Positions 33,109 to 40,295 of a stretch of 64,000 nucleotides of DNA are shown here, one piece after another. The stretch comes from Bacteroidota bacterium (GTDB lineage Bacteria > Bacteroidota > Bacteroidia > Flavobacteriales > Weeksellaceae). The notes beneath the pieces were generated by a model. That model had not been told where the DNA came from. It searched no databases and saw only the letters and a list, made by a program, of their open reading frames with translations. Position 1 is the first letter of the stretch. Each line of letters begins with the position of its first letter. The position numbers and the translations under genes are program-made. The DNA is taken from contig JAEWOS010000006.1 of NCBI GenBank assembly GCA_023460855.1, positions 150,607 to 214,606 of the forward strand. The letters are read 5' to 3'.

Positions 33109-33765
33109 CTAAATTTCGAAACATTCAATCGCCTCATGAGTCAGAAGAAAATTTTCCAGTTCTTCAATCTGGCTTTGCTTGACACTGATATCAACGCCCA
33201 GCGCTACATTTCCGTTTTCTTTCTTCTCTGTTTTGTTTACCGACTGAAACGTTGAATACGTTTCCAGGGAATCGAGGATTTTGGTACGGTCTCCCGCAAA
33301 TTCTTTCTTGATTTCCATGGAAAGCAGACGCGTATTCGTATTTGCGATCATTAATTTGCCGAGCCAGCTCAGTCCATAAATTACAAATAAGGTAACGCAC
33401 AGAAATGAAAGCGCAATATAGAATTCCCCGAAACCGATTGCCATTCCGATGGCAGCTGAAATCCAGATGATGCTTGCCGTGGTGAGTCCGTAAATCGAGA
33501 AGCCCTGCTTGTAAATAACACCGGCACCAAGAAAACCGATTCCGCTGATAATTCCTGCAGCAATTGCAAAATTGTCGCCTTCACCTGAAAAATTTGCCGA
33601 AAGAATGGTAAAAAGACAGGAACCCACCGAAATGAGCGTGATGGTTTTTAATCCGGCCGATTTATCCTTCGATTCTCGCTCATAGCCTAAAATAATTCCG
33701 GAAACAAGAGCCAGAACCGCTTTGATGACATCTTCGTAGGAGAAAAAAGCATTGAGATTTTCCAT
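33109..33765 (-). CDS. MgtC/SapB family membrane protein
   Basis: About 218 residues from the ATG at 33765. The next in-frame ATG upstream (33801) would overlap the promoter of the divergent glycosylase gene. The first 140 residues hold four or five membrane helices with family words AVLALVSGIILGYERESKDKSAGLKT and GIGFLGAGVIYKQG. A cytosolic C-terminal domain (about 80 residues, KKEFAGDRTKILDSLETYSTF) follows. MgtC proteins are linked to magnesium limitation and survival in acid or in macrophages; no Mg-responsive leader is visible. It is convergent with the S9 peptidase. Confidence 0.85.
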   Translation of the reverse strand: MENLNAFFSYEDVIKAVLALVSGIILGYERESKDKSAGLKTITLISVGSCLFTILSANFSGEGDNFAIAAGIISGIGFLGAGVIYKQGFSIYGLTTASIIWISAAIGMAIGFGEFYIALSFLCVTLFVIYGLSWLGKLMIANTNTRLLSMEIKKEFAGDRTKILDSLETYSTFQSVNKTEKKENGNVALGVDISVKQSQIEELENFLLTHEAIECFEI

Positions 33766-33786
33766 ACAAAGCAAAATTATATTCTT

Positions 33787-33794
33787 TATTTTTG
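33787..33794 (+). promoter_or_regulatory. -7 box of the deoxyinosine glycosylase gene
   Basis: TATTTTTG matches TAnnTTTG and lies 8 bases before the ATG at 33803, which supports that start over an upstream in-frame ATG at 33752. Confidence 0.5.
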
Positions 33795-33802
33795 AATCCA
33801 TT

Positions 33803-34300
33803 ATGAATACTGAAACAAGGATTTCATCATTCCCACCAATTATAGACGAAAATTCGAAGATCTTGATTCTCGGATCGGTTCCGGGCGTTAAATCGCTCGA
33901 AATGCAGCAGTACTATGCACATCCGCAAAACAGATTCTGGAAGATACTATTTGAGATTTTTCAGAAAGAATTCAGCACAGATTATGAAGACAGGAAAAAG
34001 CTGTTGAAAACAAAAAAAATTGCACTTTGGGATGTTATTGATACGTGCGAAAGAAAAGGCAGCCTGGATTCTGATATCCGAAATGAAGAAGCGAACAGCA
34101 TTGCAGAGTTGCTCGAAAATCATCCTGCGATTCAGGCTATTTTCTGCAACGGACAGAAATCACATAAAAACCTGATGAGAATTTTAGGTAAAGAGTTCCA
34201 TATTCCCGTTTTTGTTTTACCTTCGACCAGTCCGGCAAATGCAGGGATTTTATATTTGGATAAATTAAAAGCCTGGAAAAGTATACTGCAGTTTTTATGA
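33803..34300 (+). CDS. DNA-deoxyinosine glycosylase (UDG superfamily)
   Basis: A 165-residue cytoplasmic repair enzyme of the uracil-DNA glycosylase superfamily. The family words ILILGSVPGVKSLEMQQYYAHPQNRFWKIL (positions 15-44) match the branch that removes deoxyinosine. A second site is IFCNGQKSH, and LPSTSPANAG near the C-terminus is the DNA-recognition motif. I chose the ATG at 33803 because a TATTTTTG box sits just before it; the track-like upstream ATG at 33752 falls before that box. The stop overlaps the start of the next gene (ATGA). Confidence 0.9.
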   Translation: MNTETRISSFPPIIDENSKILILGSVPGVKSLEMQQYYAHPQNRFWKILFEIFQKEFSTDYEDRKKLLKTKKIALWDVIDTCERKGSLDSDIRNEEANSIAELLENHPAIQAIFCNGQKSHKNLMRILGKEFHIPVFVLPSTSPANAGILYLDKLKAWKSILQFL

Positions 34301-34968
34301 GAAATTCAATATTATTTTTTGGTTTAGTATTCATTTCTAGCTTTTTAAATGCGCAGCGATACGAATTCGATTATTTGCTCCAATGGTCCACAACAACCAA
34401 GTTTGGCACGAGTAACAGATTGTATTTTATAAATAGTAATAATCCCAATTATCGTATTTTAATATTTGATCAACCAGATGGACAACTCTACGCCTGGCTG
34501 GAAGATTATGCTGATACAGATAAACATGTGAGGCATGTATTTAACGTTGTTGTTACAGATCCGTCATCTGGAAAATATCGGTTTATTTATGGTAGCACCT
34601 ATAAAACCGGCAATTATGGCCATATAAAAATGGGCAAATTGCAATTGAAAAAGATTGATCACAATTTTTACGCTATTTCCATTTATAACACAAAAGGTTC
34701 GCAAATGCCTTACGCTTCTTTTGAATTTTACCTCGAAGAAAGTGATGACCTGATTCTTTTTAATAACATGGAAAATCCAAAATACCTGCTGTTTCAACCA
34801 TTAATTGAGGCCGCTCTACCGAAAGATAAAAAGTATACAATTACGCGATACATAACTAAAAATACCTACGGAACAGCCTCGGATGAAAAGCTAATCAGCA
34901 AACAAAAAATTGCGCTTACGCTGGAAGTGACTGCCGACCAGCTCAGATTCAAAACAAAGAAAAATTAA
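34297..34968 (+). CDS. Secreted hypothetical protein, paralogue of the next gene
   Basis: A 223-residue protein with a signal peptide (MRNSILFFGLVFISSFLNAQ) followed by RYEFDYLLQWSTTTKFG. No known family is recognised. The mature part seems mostly beta, with a distal KYTITRYITKNTYG region. It shares the mature start Q-[RT]-Y-[ET]-F-D and later words (YRFIYGS, KIALTLEV) with the next open frames, so these are tandem paralogues. Its start overlaps the glycosylase stop by 4 bp. The codon use is more AT-rich than in the neighbours, suggesting a recent or lineage-specific acquisition. Confidence 0.75.
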   Translation: MRNSILFFGLVFISSFLNAQRYEFDYLLQWSTTTKFGTSNRLYFINSNNPNYRILIFDQPDGQLYAWLEDYADTDKHVRHVFNVVVTDPSSGKYRFIYGSTYKTGNYGHIKMGKLQLKKIDHNFYAISIYNTKGSQMPYASFEFYLEESDDLILFNNMENPKYLLFQPLIEAALPKDKKYTITRYITKNTYGTASDEKLISKQKIALTLEVTADQLRFKTKKN

Positions 34969-34974
34969 AAATTT

Positions 34975-35630
34975 ATGAAATCAATTATCTGGATTTTGTT
35001 TTTACTTGCAGGTTGTTATTTCTATTGCCAGACCTACACATTTGATCATTTTATTGAATACAATTCCTGCAGGAAGGGTGACGGCGGAAAACCCGTGTTT
35101 TACAGGATTGTTTCCACCAAAAAAAATGCTTCCTATAGTATGGGCTTGTATTTTGCACATCATCACAAAAGTGCCAGCATTGCCGATTATGACACGGAAT
35201 TATTTCATACTTTTTCAGTGAAGCAGATCGGCGATGAATTCACTTTCCGGTATGAGGGTAGCAGAAAATGATGTTCATCAATAAATTTCTTTATGATAAA
35301 ATAGAAATTGCACCCGGGAAAAATCCAGACAGTTATGAGCTGGAACTATGCGCCGGGAAAAATGACAGAAGATACAGGCGTAAACTCCTGGTAGAAATTG
35401 AAAAATCTGATTATGCACTTGGTAACGAACTGCTTATTGATTATCACAAAAGCCAGGTTGAAAATATCACAACAGCGCTTGCGAACTATCTAAAGACCGA
35501 CAAATTTATCATCCGAAAATCAGCATTCAAATATTTGGGAAGTGAAGGAGAATGTATGCAGATTGTGAAAAATCATCCATTGGAACTAACCATCGAACTT
35601 CCTGAAAAACTGGTGATAAATGAGCGTTAA
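34975..35630 (+). pseudogene. Tandem paralogue split into two frames (possible frameshift)
   Basis: Two open frames cover this interval: 34975-35271 (98 residues, starting MKSIIWILFLLAGCYFYCQ then TYTFDHFIEYNS) and 35268-35630 (120 residues). They meet at AAAATGATG, where the first stop and the second ATG overlap. Aligned with the preceding gene, the first part covers its N-terminal half (YTFDHF to FRYEGS) and the second its C-terminal half (KIEIAPGKNP to LELTIEL). A single ancestral gene broken by a -1 shift is the simplest reading. Translational coupling of two genes is possible, and a sequencing error cannot be excluded. Confidence 0.6.
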
Positions 35631-35936
35631 GTGCGTAACTGCCCAATTTGCATCAGGATAATAAGCGAAATCTGAAACTGAAAGAATCAAACAAATTGTG
35701 GAGAGACTGCTTTCGTTCATCTTTCATTTCCTATTTTTACTTTGGTTTCCGCCTCTCCGGTAAACACAGGAAATTCTAATTCAGACAAACTGAAAGGATT
35801 GAAAAAAATTGTAAAACTTTTATGAGAAAATTAATCTGGATTTTATTTTAAAAGCTGCCGGCAAAATTGGACTTGACATTCGCTTCGTGATGTCGTATCT
35901 TTGCACTTCGAAATTTTTAAACCGTAATTTAAAAAA
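35631..35936 (+). other. 306-bp intergenic region with a third paralogue remnant
   Basis: Mostly featureless AT-rich sequence. At 35822 a short ORF, MRKLIWILF then a stop, reads like the signal peptide of the preceding paralogues (compare MKSIIWILFLL), including the nucleotide match ATGAGAAAATTAATCTGGAT / ATGAAATCAATTATCTGGAT in frame, so it is probably the decayed start of a third copy. The queA promoter occupies the right end. Confidence 0.5.
35873..35903 (+). promoter_or_regulatory. queA promoter
   Basis: TTG at 35873-35875 (TTGACA context), a 20-base spacer and TATCTTTG at 35896-35903 match the Bacteroidota consensus very well. The ATG is 33 bases past the box. Confidence 0.7.
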
Positions 35937-36986
35937 ATGAAGACTTCAGATTTCAATTTCCACCTTCCGGAAGAACTGCTTGCAGAACATCCTGCAGAGC
36001 ACCGCGATGATGCAAAACTCATGGTTCTGGACCGCAAAACCGAAACCATCGAGCATAAACTTTTTAAAGATGTCATCAATTATTTCGATGAGGGTGATCT
36101 TTTTATATTCAACAACACCAAGGTTTTTCCGGCACGTCTTTACGGAAATAAGGAAAAAACCGGAGCGAAAATCGAAGTGTTCCTGCTTCGCGAACTAGAT
36201 AAAGAAACGCGTGTCTGGGATGTACTCGTAGATCCTGCACGTAAAATCAGAATTGGCAACAAACTGTTCTTTACCGAAGACGAATCTTTGGTAGCAGAAG
36301 TGATCGATAATACCACCTCCCGCGGAAGAACTTTGAGATTTCTCTACGATGGTTCTTACGAAGAATTCCGCGCAAAACTGAAAGAACTAGGTGAAACACC
36401 ACTTCCGAAATATATCAAGAGAGAAGTAGAGCCGGAAGACGCAGAACGTTACCAGACGATTTATGCAAAAGTGGAAGGTGCTGTAGCTGCACCGACTGCC
36501 GGTCTGCATTTTTCCCGTCACCTGATGAAAAGACTCGAAATTAAAGGTGTTGATTTTGCCGAAGTAACGCTTCACGTTGGTTTGGGAACCTTTAATCCGA
36601 TTGAAGTGGAAGATCTTTCCAAGCATAAAATGGAAAGCGAGGAAGCAATTATTGATGCGGCGAATGCGGCGAAAATAAACCTGGCTGTTGAAGAAGGACG
36701 CAGAGTTTGCGCTGTGGGAACAACTACAATGCGTGCTATAGAAACTTCCGTTTCTTCCAACAGAAAGATTTCTGAATATCACGGCTGGACCAACAAATTC
36801 ATTTTCCCGCCGCACGATTTTGGGGTTGCCAACGCAATGATCACCAATTTCCACACACCTAAATCAACACTGTTGATGATGATTGCAGCGTTTGCCGGAA
36901 AAGATTTCTTAATGCGCGCATACGAAGAAGCGATTAAAGAAAAATATAAGTTCTATTCTTACGGAGATGCGATGCTGATTCTGTAG
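35937..36986 (+). CDS. queA: S-adenosylmethionine:tRNA ribosyltransferase-isomerase QueA
   Basis: A 349-residue cytoplasmic enzyme that moves the ribosyl group of SAM to 7-aminomethyl-7-deazaguanine in tRNA to form epoxyqueuosine. It carries the family start MKTSDFNFHLPEELLAEHPA, the FIFNNTKVFPARL strand, the EGAVAAPTAGLHF motif and the C-terminal YKFYSYGDAMLIL. Length is typical. No tgt or other queuosine genes are in the window. It has a strong promoter of its own and is followed by an inverted-repeat stretch before rlmN. Confidence 0.97.
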   Translation: MKTSDFNFHLPEELLAEHPAEHRDDAKLMVLDRKTETIEHKLFKDVINYFDEGDLFIFNNTKVFPARLYGNKEKTGAKIEVFLLRELDKETRVWDVLVDPARKIRIGNKLFFTEDESLVAEVIDNTTSRGRTLRFLYDGSYEEFRAKLKELGETPLPKYIKREVEPEDAERYQTIYAKVEGAVAAPTAGLHFSRHLMKRLEIKGVDFAEVTLHVGLGTFNPIEVEDLSKHKMESEEAIIDAANAAKINLAVEEGRRVCAVGTTTMRAIETSVSSNRKISEYHGWTNKFIFPPHDFGVANAMITNFHTPKSTLLMMIAAFAGKDFLMRAYEEAIKEKYKFYSYGDAMLIL

Positions 36987-37007
36987 AAATTTCGAATTGT
37001 AAATTTT

Positions 37008-37055
37008 AAATTTTAGATTGGGTTTACATTTGCTGTATTTCCTGATCTAAAATTT
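37008..37055. repeat. 11-bp inverted repeat around the rlmN promoter
   Basis: AAATTTTAGAT at 37008-37018 and ATCTAAAATTT at 37045-37055 are perfect inverted repeats separated by 26 bases. The loop contains TACATTTG (37025-37032), a TAnnTTTG -7 box likely serving rlmN. It could act as an operator, a weak attenuator or be a repeat remnant. Confidence 0.4.
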
Positions 37056-37077
37056 ATTATTTTAAAGCTAAATCATT

Positions 37078-38112
37078 TTGAAAGATATCCGCACATTATC
37101 ACTCGAACAGTTAACCGGTTACTTTAAGGAAATCGGCGAAAAACCGTTTCGTGCCAAACAGGTTTACGACTGGCTCTGGAGTAAAAATCTCCATTCGATT
37201 GATGAAATGACGAATCTCTCGAAAGAACTGCGCGACAAACTTTCTCAGGAATTCATGATCAATCCGGTATCTGTTGATCAGCTGCAGAAATCGAAGGACG
37301 GAACGATTAAGAACGGTGTAAAATTACATGACGGACTTTTGGTGGAATCCGTGTTAATTCCGACTGAATCCCGAACTACGGCCTGCGTTTCATCTCAGGT
37401 TGGCTGCTCATTAAACTGTGAATTCTGCGCAACCGCTAAACTCAAAAGAATGAGAAATCTGGAGGTTGCAGAAATCGTGGATCAGGTTGCACTGATTGAC
37501 AGGCAAAGCAAAATGTATTTCGACCGGCCGCTTTCCAACATTGTTTTCATGGGAATGGGAGAGCCGATGATGAATTACAAAAATGTGGTGGAAGCGATTA
37601 AGAAAATCACGAAACCGGAAGGTCTAGGAATGTCGCCGCGAAGAATTACAGTGTCCACATCCGGTATTCCGAAAATGATCAAAATGCTCGCTGATGAAGA
37701 ACTGCGCGTGAAACTCGCACTTTCGCTGCACTCAGCAATTGAGGAAACCCGAAATGAAATTATGCCGTTTTCCACGAAATTTCCTTTGACAGAAATCATG
37801 GAAGCGCTTCAGTACTGGCATCAGAAAACCGGTTCCGAAGTTACGTTTGAATACTGCGTCTGGAAAGGGATCAACGACAAAGATGAAGACATTAAGGCTT
37901 TAATCAGGTATTGCAAAAAAGTTCCGTCCAAAGTGAATTTAATTCAGTATAATCCAATCGGAGAAGGCAAATTTGACCACAGAAGCATTGAAGCCGAAGA
38001 ATGGTATGTCCGCCAACTGGAAAAAGCCGGAATCAACGTACTAATCCGCCGAAGCAGAGGAGGAGATATTGATGCTGCATGCGGACAACTCGCAAACAAA
38101 ACTGCCGAATAA
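37078..38112 (+). CDS. rlmN: 23S rRNA (adenine2503-C2)-methyltransferase RlmN
   Basis: A 344-residue radical-SAM enzyme that methylates A2503 of 23S rRNA (and A37 of some tRNAs). The radical-SAM triad is Cys110/Cys114/Cys117 in QVGCSLNCEFCATAKL, and Cys335 in the DAACGQLA motif near the C-terminus is the mechanistic Cys. Other words are NIVFMGMGEPMMN and LALSLHSA. The start is a TTG at 37078, fixed by the conserved MKDIRTLSLEQL opening. It follows queA by 91 bp, with a separate -7 box in the gap. Confidence 0.95.
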   Translation: MKDIRTLSLEQLTGYFKEIGEKPFRAKQVYDWLWSKNLHSIDEMTNLSKELRDKLSQEFMINPVSVDQLQKSKDGTIKNGVKLHDGLLVESVLIPTESRTTACVSSQVGCSLNCEFCATAKLKRMRNLEVAEIVDQVALIDRQSKMYFDRPLSNIVFMGMGEPMMNYKNVVEAIKKITKPEGLGMSPRRITVSTSGIPKMIKMLADEELRVKLALSLHSAIEETRNEIMPFSTKFPLTEIMEALQYWHQKTGSEVTFEYCVWKGINDKDEDIKALIRYCKKVPSKVNLIQYNPIGEGKFDHRSIEAEEWYVRQLEKAGINVLIRRSRGGDIDAACGQLANKTAE

Positions 38113-38185
38113 ATTAGAACCAACCATCCGGTTTCAAAATCATTTTCCAGGATAATCCAAGACCGAATTTTCCGTTGTTAGTTTT

Positions 38186-39070
38186 ATGAGAAAGATTCTT
38201 TTCATTTTATCGCTTTTTAGTTTTCTGCAGATTGCTGCACAGCAGGATTTTCAAATTTTTAAAATCAGAAAATATAAAGTGGCTACGCTTTCTGATGAAT
38301 TAAGAGAAACTTCCGGCCTGCAGCTTCTGAACGGAAGACTGTACACGTTTAATGACGGCGGCAATACATCTGAAATATTTGAAATTAATCCTAAGAATGG
38401 TGAGGTTTTACACCGCATTAAAACAGGCCTCGAAAATTTCGACTGGGAAGCGATGACTTCCGATGATGAAAATTTCTACATCGGCGATTTTGGCAACAAC
38501 TGGGGAACGAGAAAAGATCTGAAAGTTTACCGGATTCCGCTGCAGCATAATTCAGAGATTATGGAGAAAGATCCAGATTCAATTGGCTTTTATTATCCAG
38601 ATCAGACGGAATTCATCAAAAAACCGCAGGCTAACAACTGGGATGCGGAAAGCATGATTTATAAACACGGAAATCTGCACATTTTCACGAAAGAATGGCA
38701 GTCATACCACACATCGCATTACCGGATTTTTCCGGACAGATCAGATTCAGCACAACCTGCCGAAAAACTTGAAACTTTTAATCTTGGCTTTATGGCAACC
38801 GATGCCGATTATTATCAGGATGAACTGTATGTAATCGGTTATACGCACAAAATGGAAATTTACCTGAGCATTTTCGAAGAAGATGAAAACGGACTGTTCT
38901 TTTCGAAACAACCGGAAAAATATTATCTCGGGCAAAGCACCGCGCTTGGTCAGATCGAAGGAATTGCTGTAAACAGTGACGGTATTTTTATTTCGGGAGA
39001 AGAATTCAATCTTAAAATTTTTCACGCTAAACCTGCGCTTTATTTCATACCGGCTGGAAAGATCAGATAG
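38186..39070 (+). CDS. Secreted beta-propeller-like protein, function unknown
   Basis: A 294-residue protein with a signal peptide (MRKILFILSLFSFLQIAAQQ). Repeated short beta motifs with Gly/Asp turns (GRLYTFNDGGNTSEIFEINPKNGEV, DDENFYIGDFGNNWG, GIAVNSDGIFISGEEF) suggest a small propeller similar to esterase-like or SdiA-type propellers. No catalytic residues are evident, and no T9SS C-terminal domain is present. It sits alone between rlmN and the polyprenyl synthase. I cannot give a function. Confidence 0.75.
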   Translation: MRKILFILSLFSFLQIAAQQDFQIFKIRKYKVATLSDELRETSGLQLLNGRLYTFNDGGNTSEIFEINPKNGEVLHRIKTGLENFDWEAMTSDDENFYIGDFGNNWGTRKDLKVYRIPLQHNSEIMEKDPDSIGFYYPDQTEFIKKPQANNWDAESMIYKHGNLHIFTKEWQSYHTSHYRIFPDRSDSAQPAEKLETFNLGFMATDADYYQDELYVIGYTHKMEIYLSIFEEDENGLFFSKQPEKYYLGQSTALGQIEGIAVNSDGIFISGEEFNLKIFHAKPALYFIPAGKIR

Positions 39071-39142
39071 ACGGTTATTCCCTGAAATAAATTATATTTG
39101 TGAAATTATAAATTCCAGAATAATCCTTTTCACTCCTCTTCA

Positions 39143-40120
39143 GTGGCGAATATTGTAGAAGAAATTAAGCGGCCCATAAAAGGTGAAATGAAACTTTTCG
39201 AAAGGAAGTTTTATGAATCGATGCAGAGCAATGTTCCCCTTCTGGACAAAGTCACACGTTTTATCGTTACCACCAAAGGAAAACAGATGCGTCCGATGTT
39301 TGTTTTTCTGTGCGCAAAACTCGTGGGAGATGTTAATGAAAGAACGTTTCGCGGCGCTTCGATGATCGAGCTGATTCACACCGCAACACTCGTTCATGAT
39401 GATGTTGTGGACGAAAGTTTCAAGCGCAGAAATTTCTTTTCGATCAATGCACTTTGGAAGAATAAAATTGCCGTTCTCGTCGGCGATTATCTGCTTTCGA
39501 AATCTGTTCTGCTTTCTACCGATCATAAAGATTACGATCTGCTTGCCGTTATTTCACGAACGATTCGGGAAATGTCGGAAGGTGAGCTTCTGCAGCTGGA
39601 AAAAGCCAGAAAACTCGATATTACAGAGGACGTTTATTACGAAATCATCAGACAGAAAACCGCAACGCTTATTGCTGCGTGTTGCGAGATAGGCGTGCGT
39701 TCCAATGGCGCTGATGAAGTGCTTTCGAAAAAAATGCAGGATTTCGGAACTTTCACCGGAATGGCTTTTCAGATCAAGGATGATCTTTTTGATTATCTGA
39801 GTGCCAATGTGATCGGAAAACCGGTCGGAATCGACATTAAAGAGCAGAAAATGACGCTCCCGCTGATACATTCTTTGAAAACTGCTTCGGAGCGCGACCG
39901 CAAATATTATTTCGAAACGATTAAGCGGTACAACAACAATTCGAAAAGGGTAAAAGAACTCATAGAATTTGTAAAAGGTTCCGGTGGACTGGATTATGCG
40001 GTTTCGGTGATGAAAAATTATCAGGAAAAAGCCAGAAATCTGCTGAATGATTTCCCGCCGTCAGAAGCGAAATCATCACTGGAATTAATGCTGGATTACG
40101 TAATTGAGCGTAAATTCTAA
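39143..40120 (+). CDS. Polyprenyl (octaprenyl-type) diphosphate synthase
   Basis: A 325-residue trans-prenyltransferase with a GTG start. The first aspartate-rich motif is DDVVD (86-90, HDDVVDES), the second DD region is KDDLFDY near residue 212, and the GKQMRP motif binds the isopentenyl-PP. The family lengthens allylic diphosphates to the side chain of a quinone, probably menaquinone in this lineage; product length cannot be read by eye. It stands alone, followed by a weak terminator-like hairpin and then the E1 gene. Confidence 0.93.
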   Translation: MANIVEEIKRPIKGEMKLFERKFYESMQSNVPLLDKVTRFIVTTKGKQMRPMFVFLCAKLVGDVNERTFRGASMIELIHTATLVHDDVVDESFKRRNFFSINALWKNKIAVLVGDYLLSKSVLLSTDHKDYDLLAVISRTIREMSEGELLQLEKARKLDITEDVYYEIIRQKTATLIAACCEIGVRSNGADEVLSKKMQDFGTFTGMAFQIKDDLFDYLSANVIGKPVGIDIKEQKMTLPLIHSLKTASERDRKYYFETIKRYNNNSKRVKELIEFVKGSGGLDYAVSVMKNYQEKARNLLNDFPPSEAKSSLELMLDYVIERKF

Positions 40121-40137
40121 ATCGTTCACAATTCCAC

Positions 40138-40171
40138 AACCCGGTTTACCATTCAAAAAACCTGGTTTTAT
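40138..40171 (+). terminator. Possible terminator after the prenyl synthase gene
   Basis: AACCCGGTTT and AAACCTGGTT pair with one mismatch around a 9-base loop and are followed by TTTATT. It is a weak candidate. Confidence 0.4.
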
Positions 40172-40269
40172 TACCATTTTCCGCTGTCAAAGTTCTTTAA
40201 AAGATTGATAAAAAAAGCTCAAAAAATTATCAAATTCGTAACACGTTCTTACACCTTCCAAAAAAAGTT

Positions 40270-40277
40270 TATCTTTG
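40270..40277 (+). promoter_or_regulatory. -7 box of the E1 gene
   Basis: TATCTTTG matches TAnnTTTG; the ATG is 18 bases downstream. The upstream element is not obvious. Confidence 0.5.
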
Positions 40278-40295
40278 TGTAAAGGCTAGAATCTT

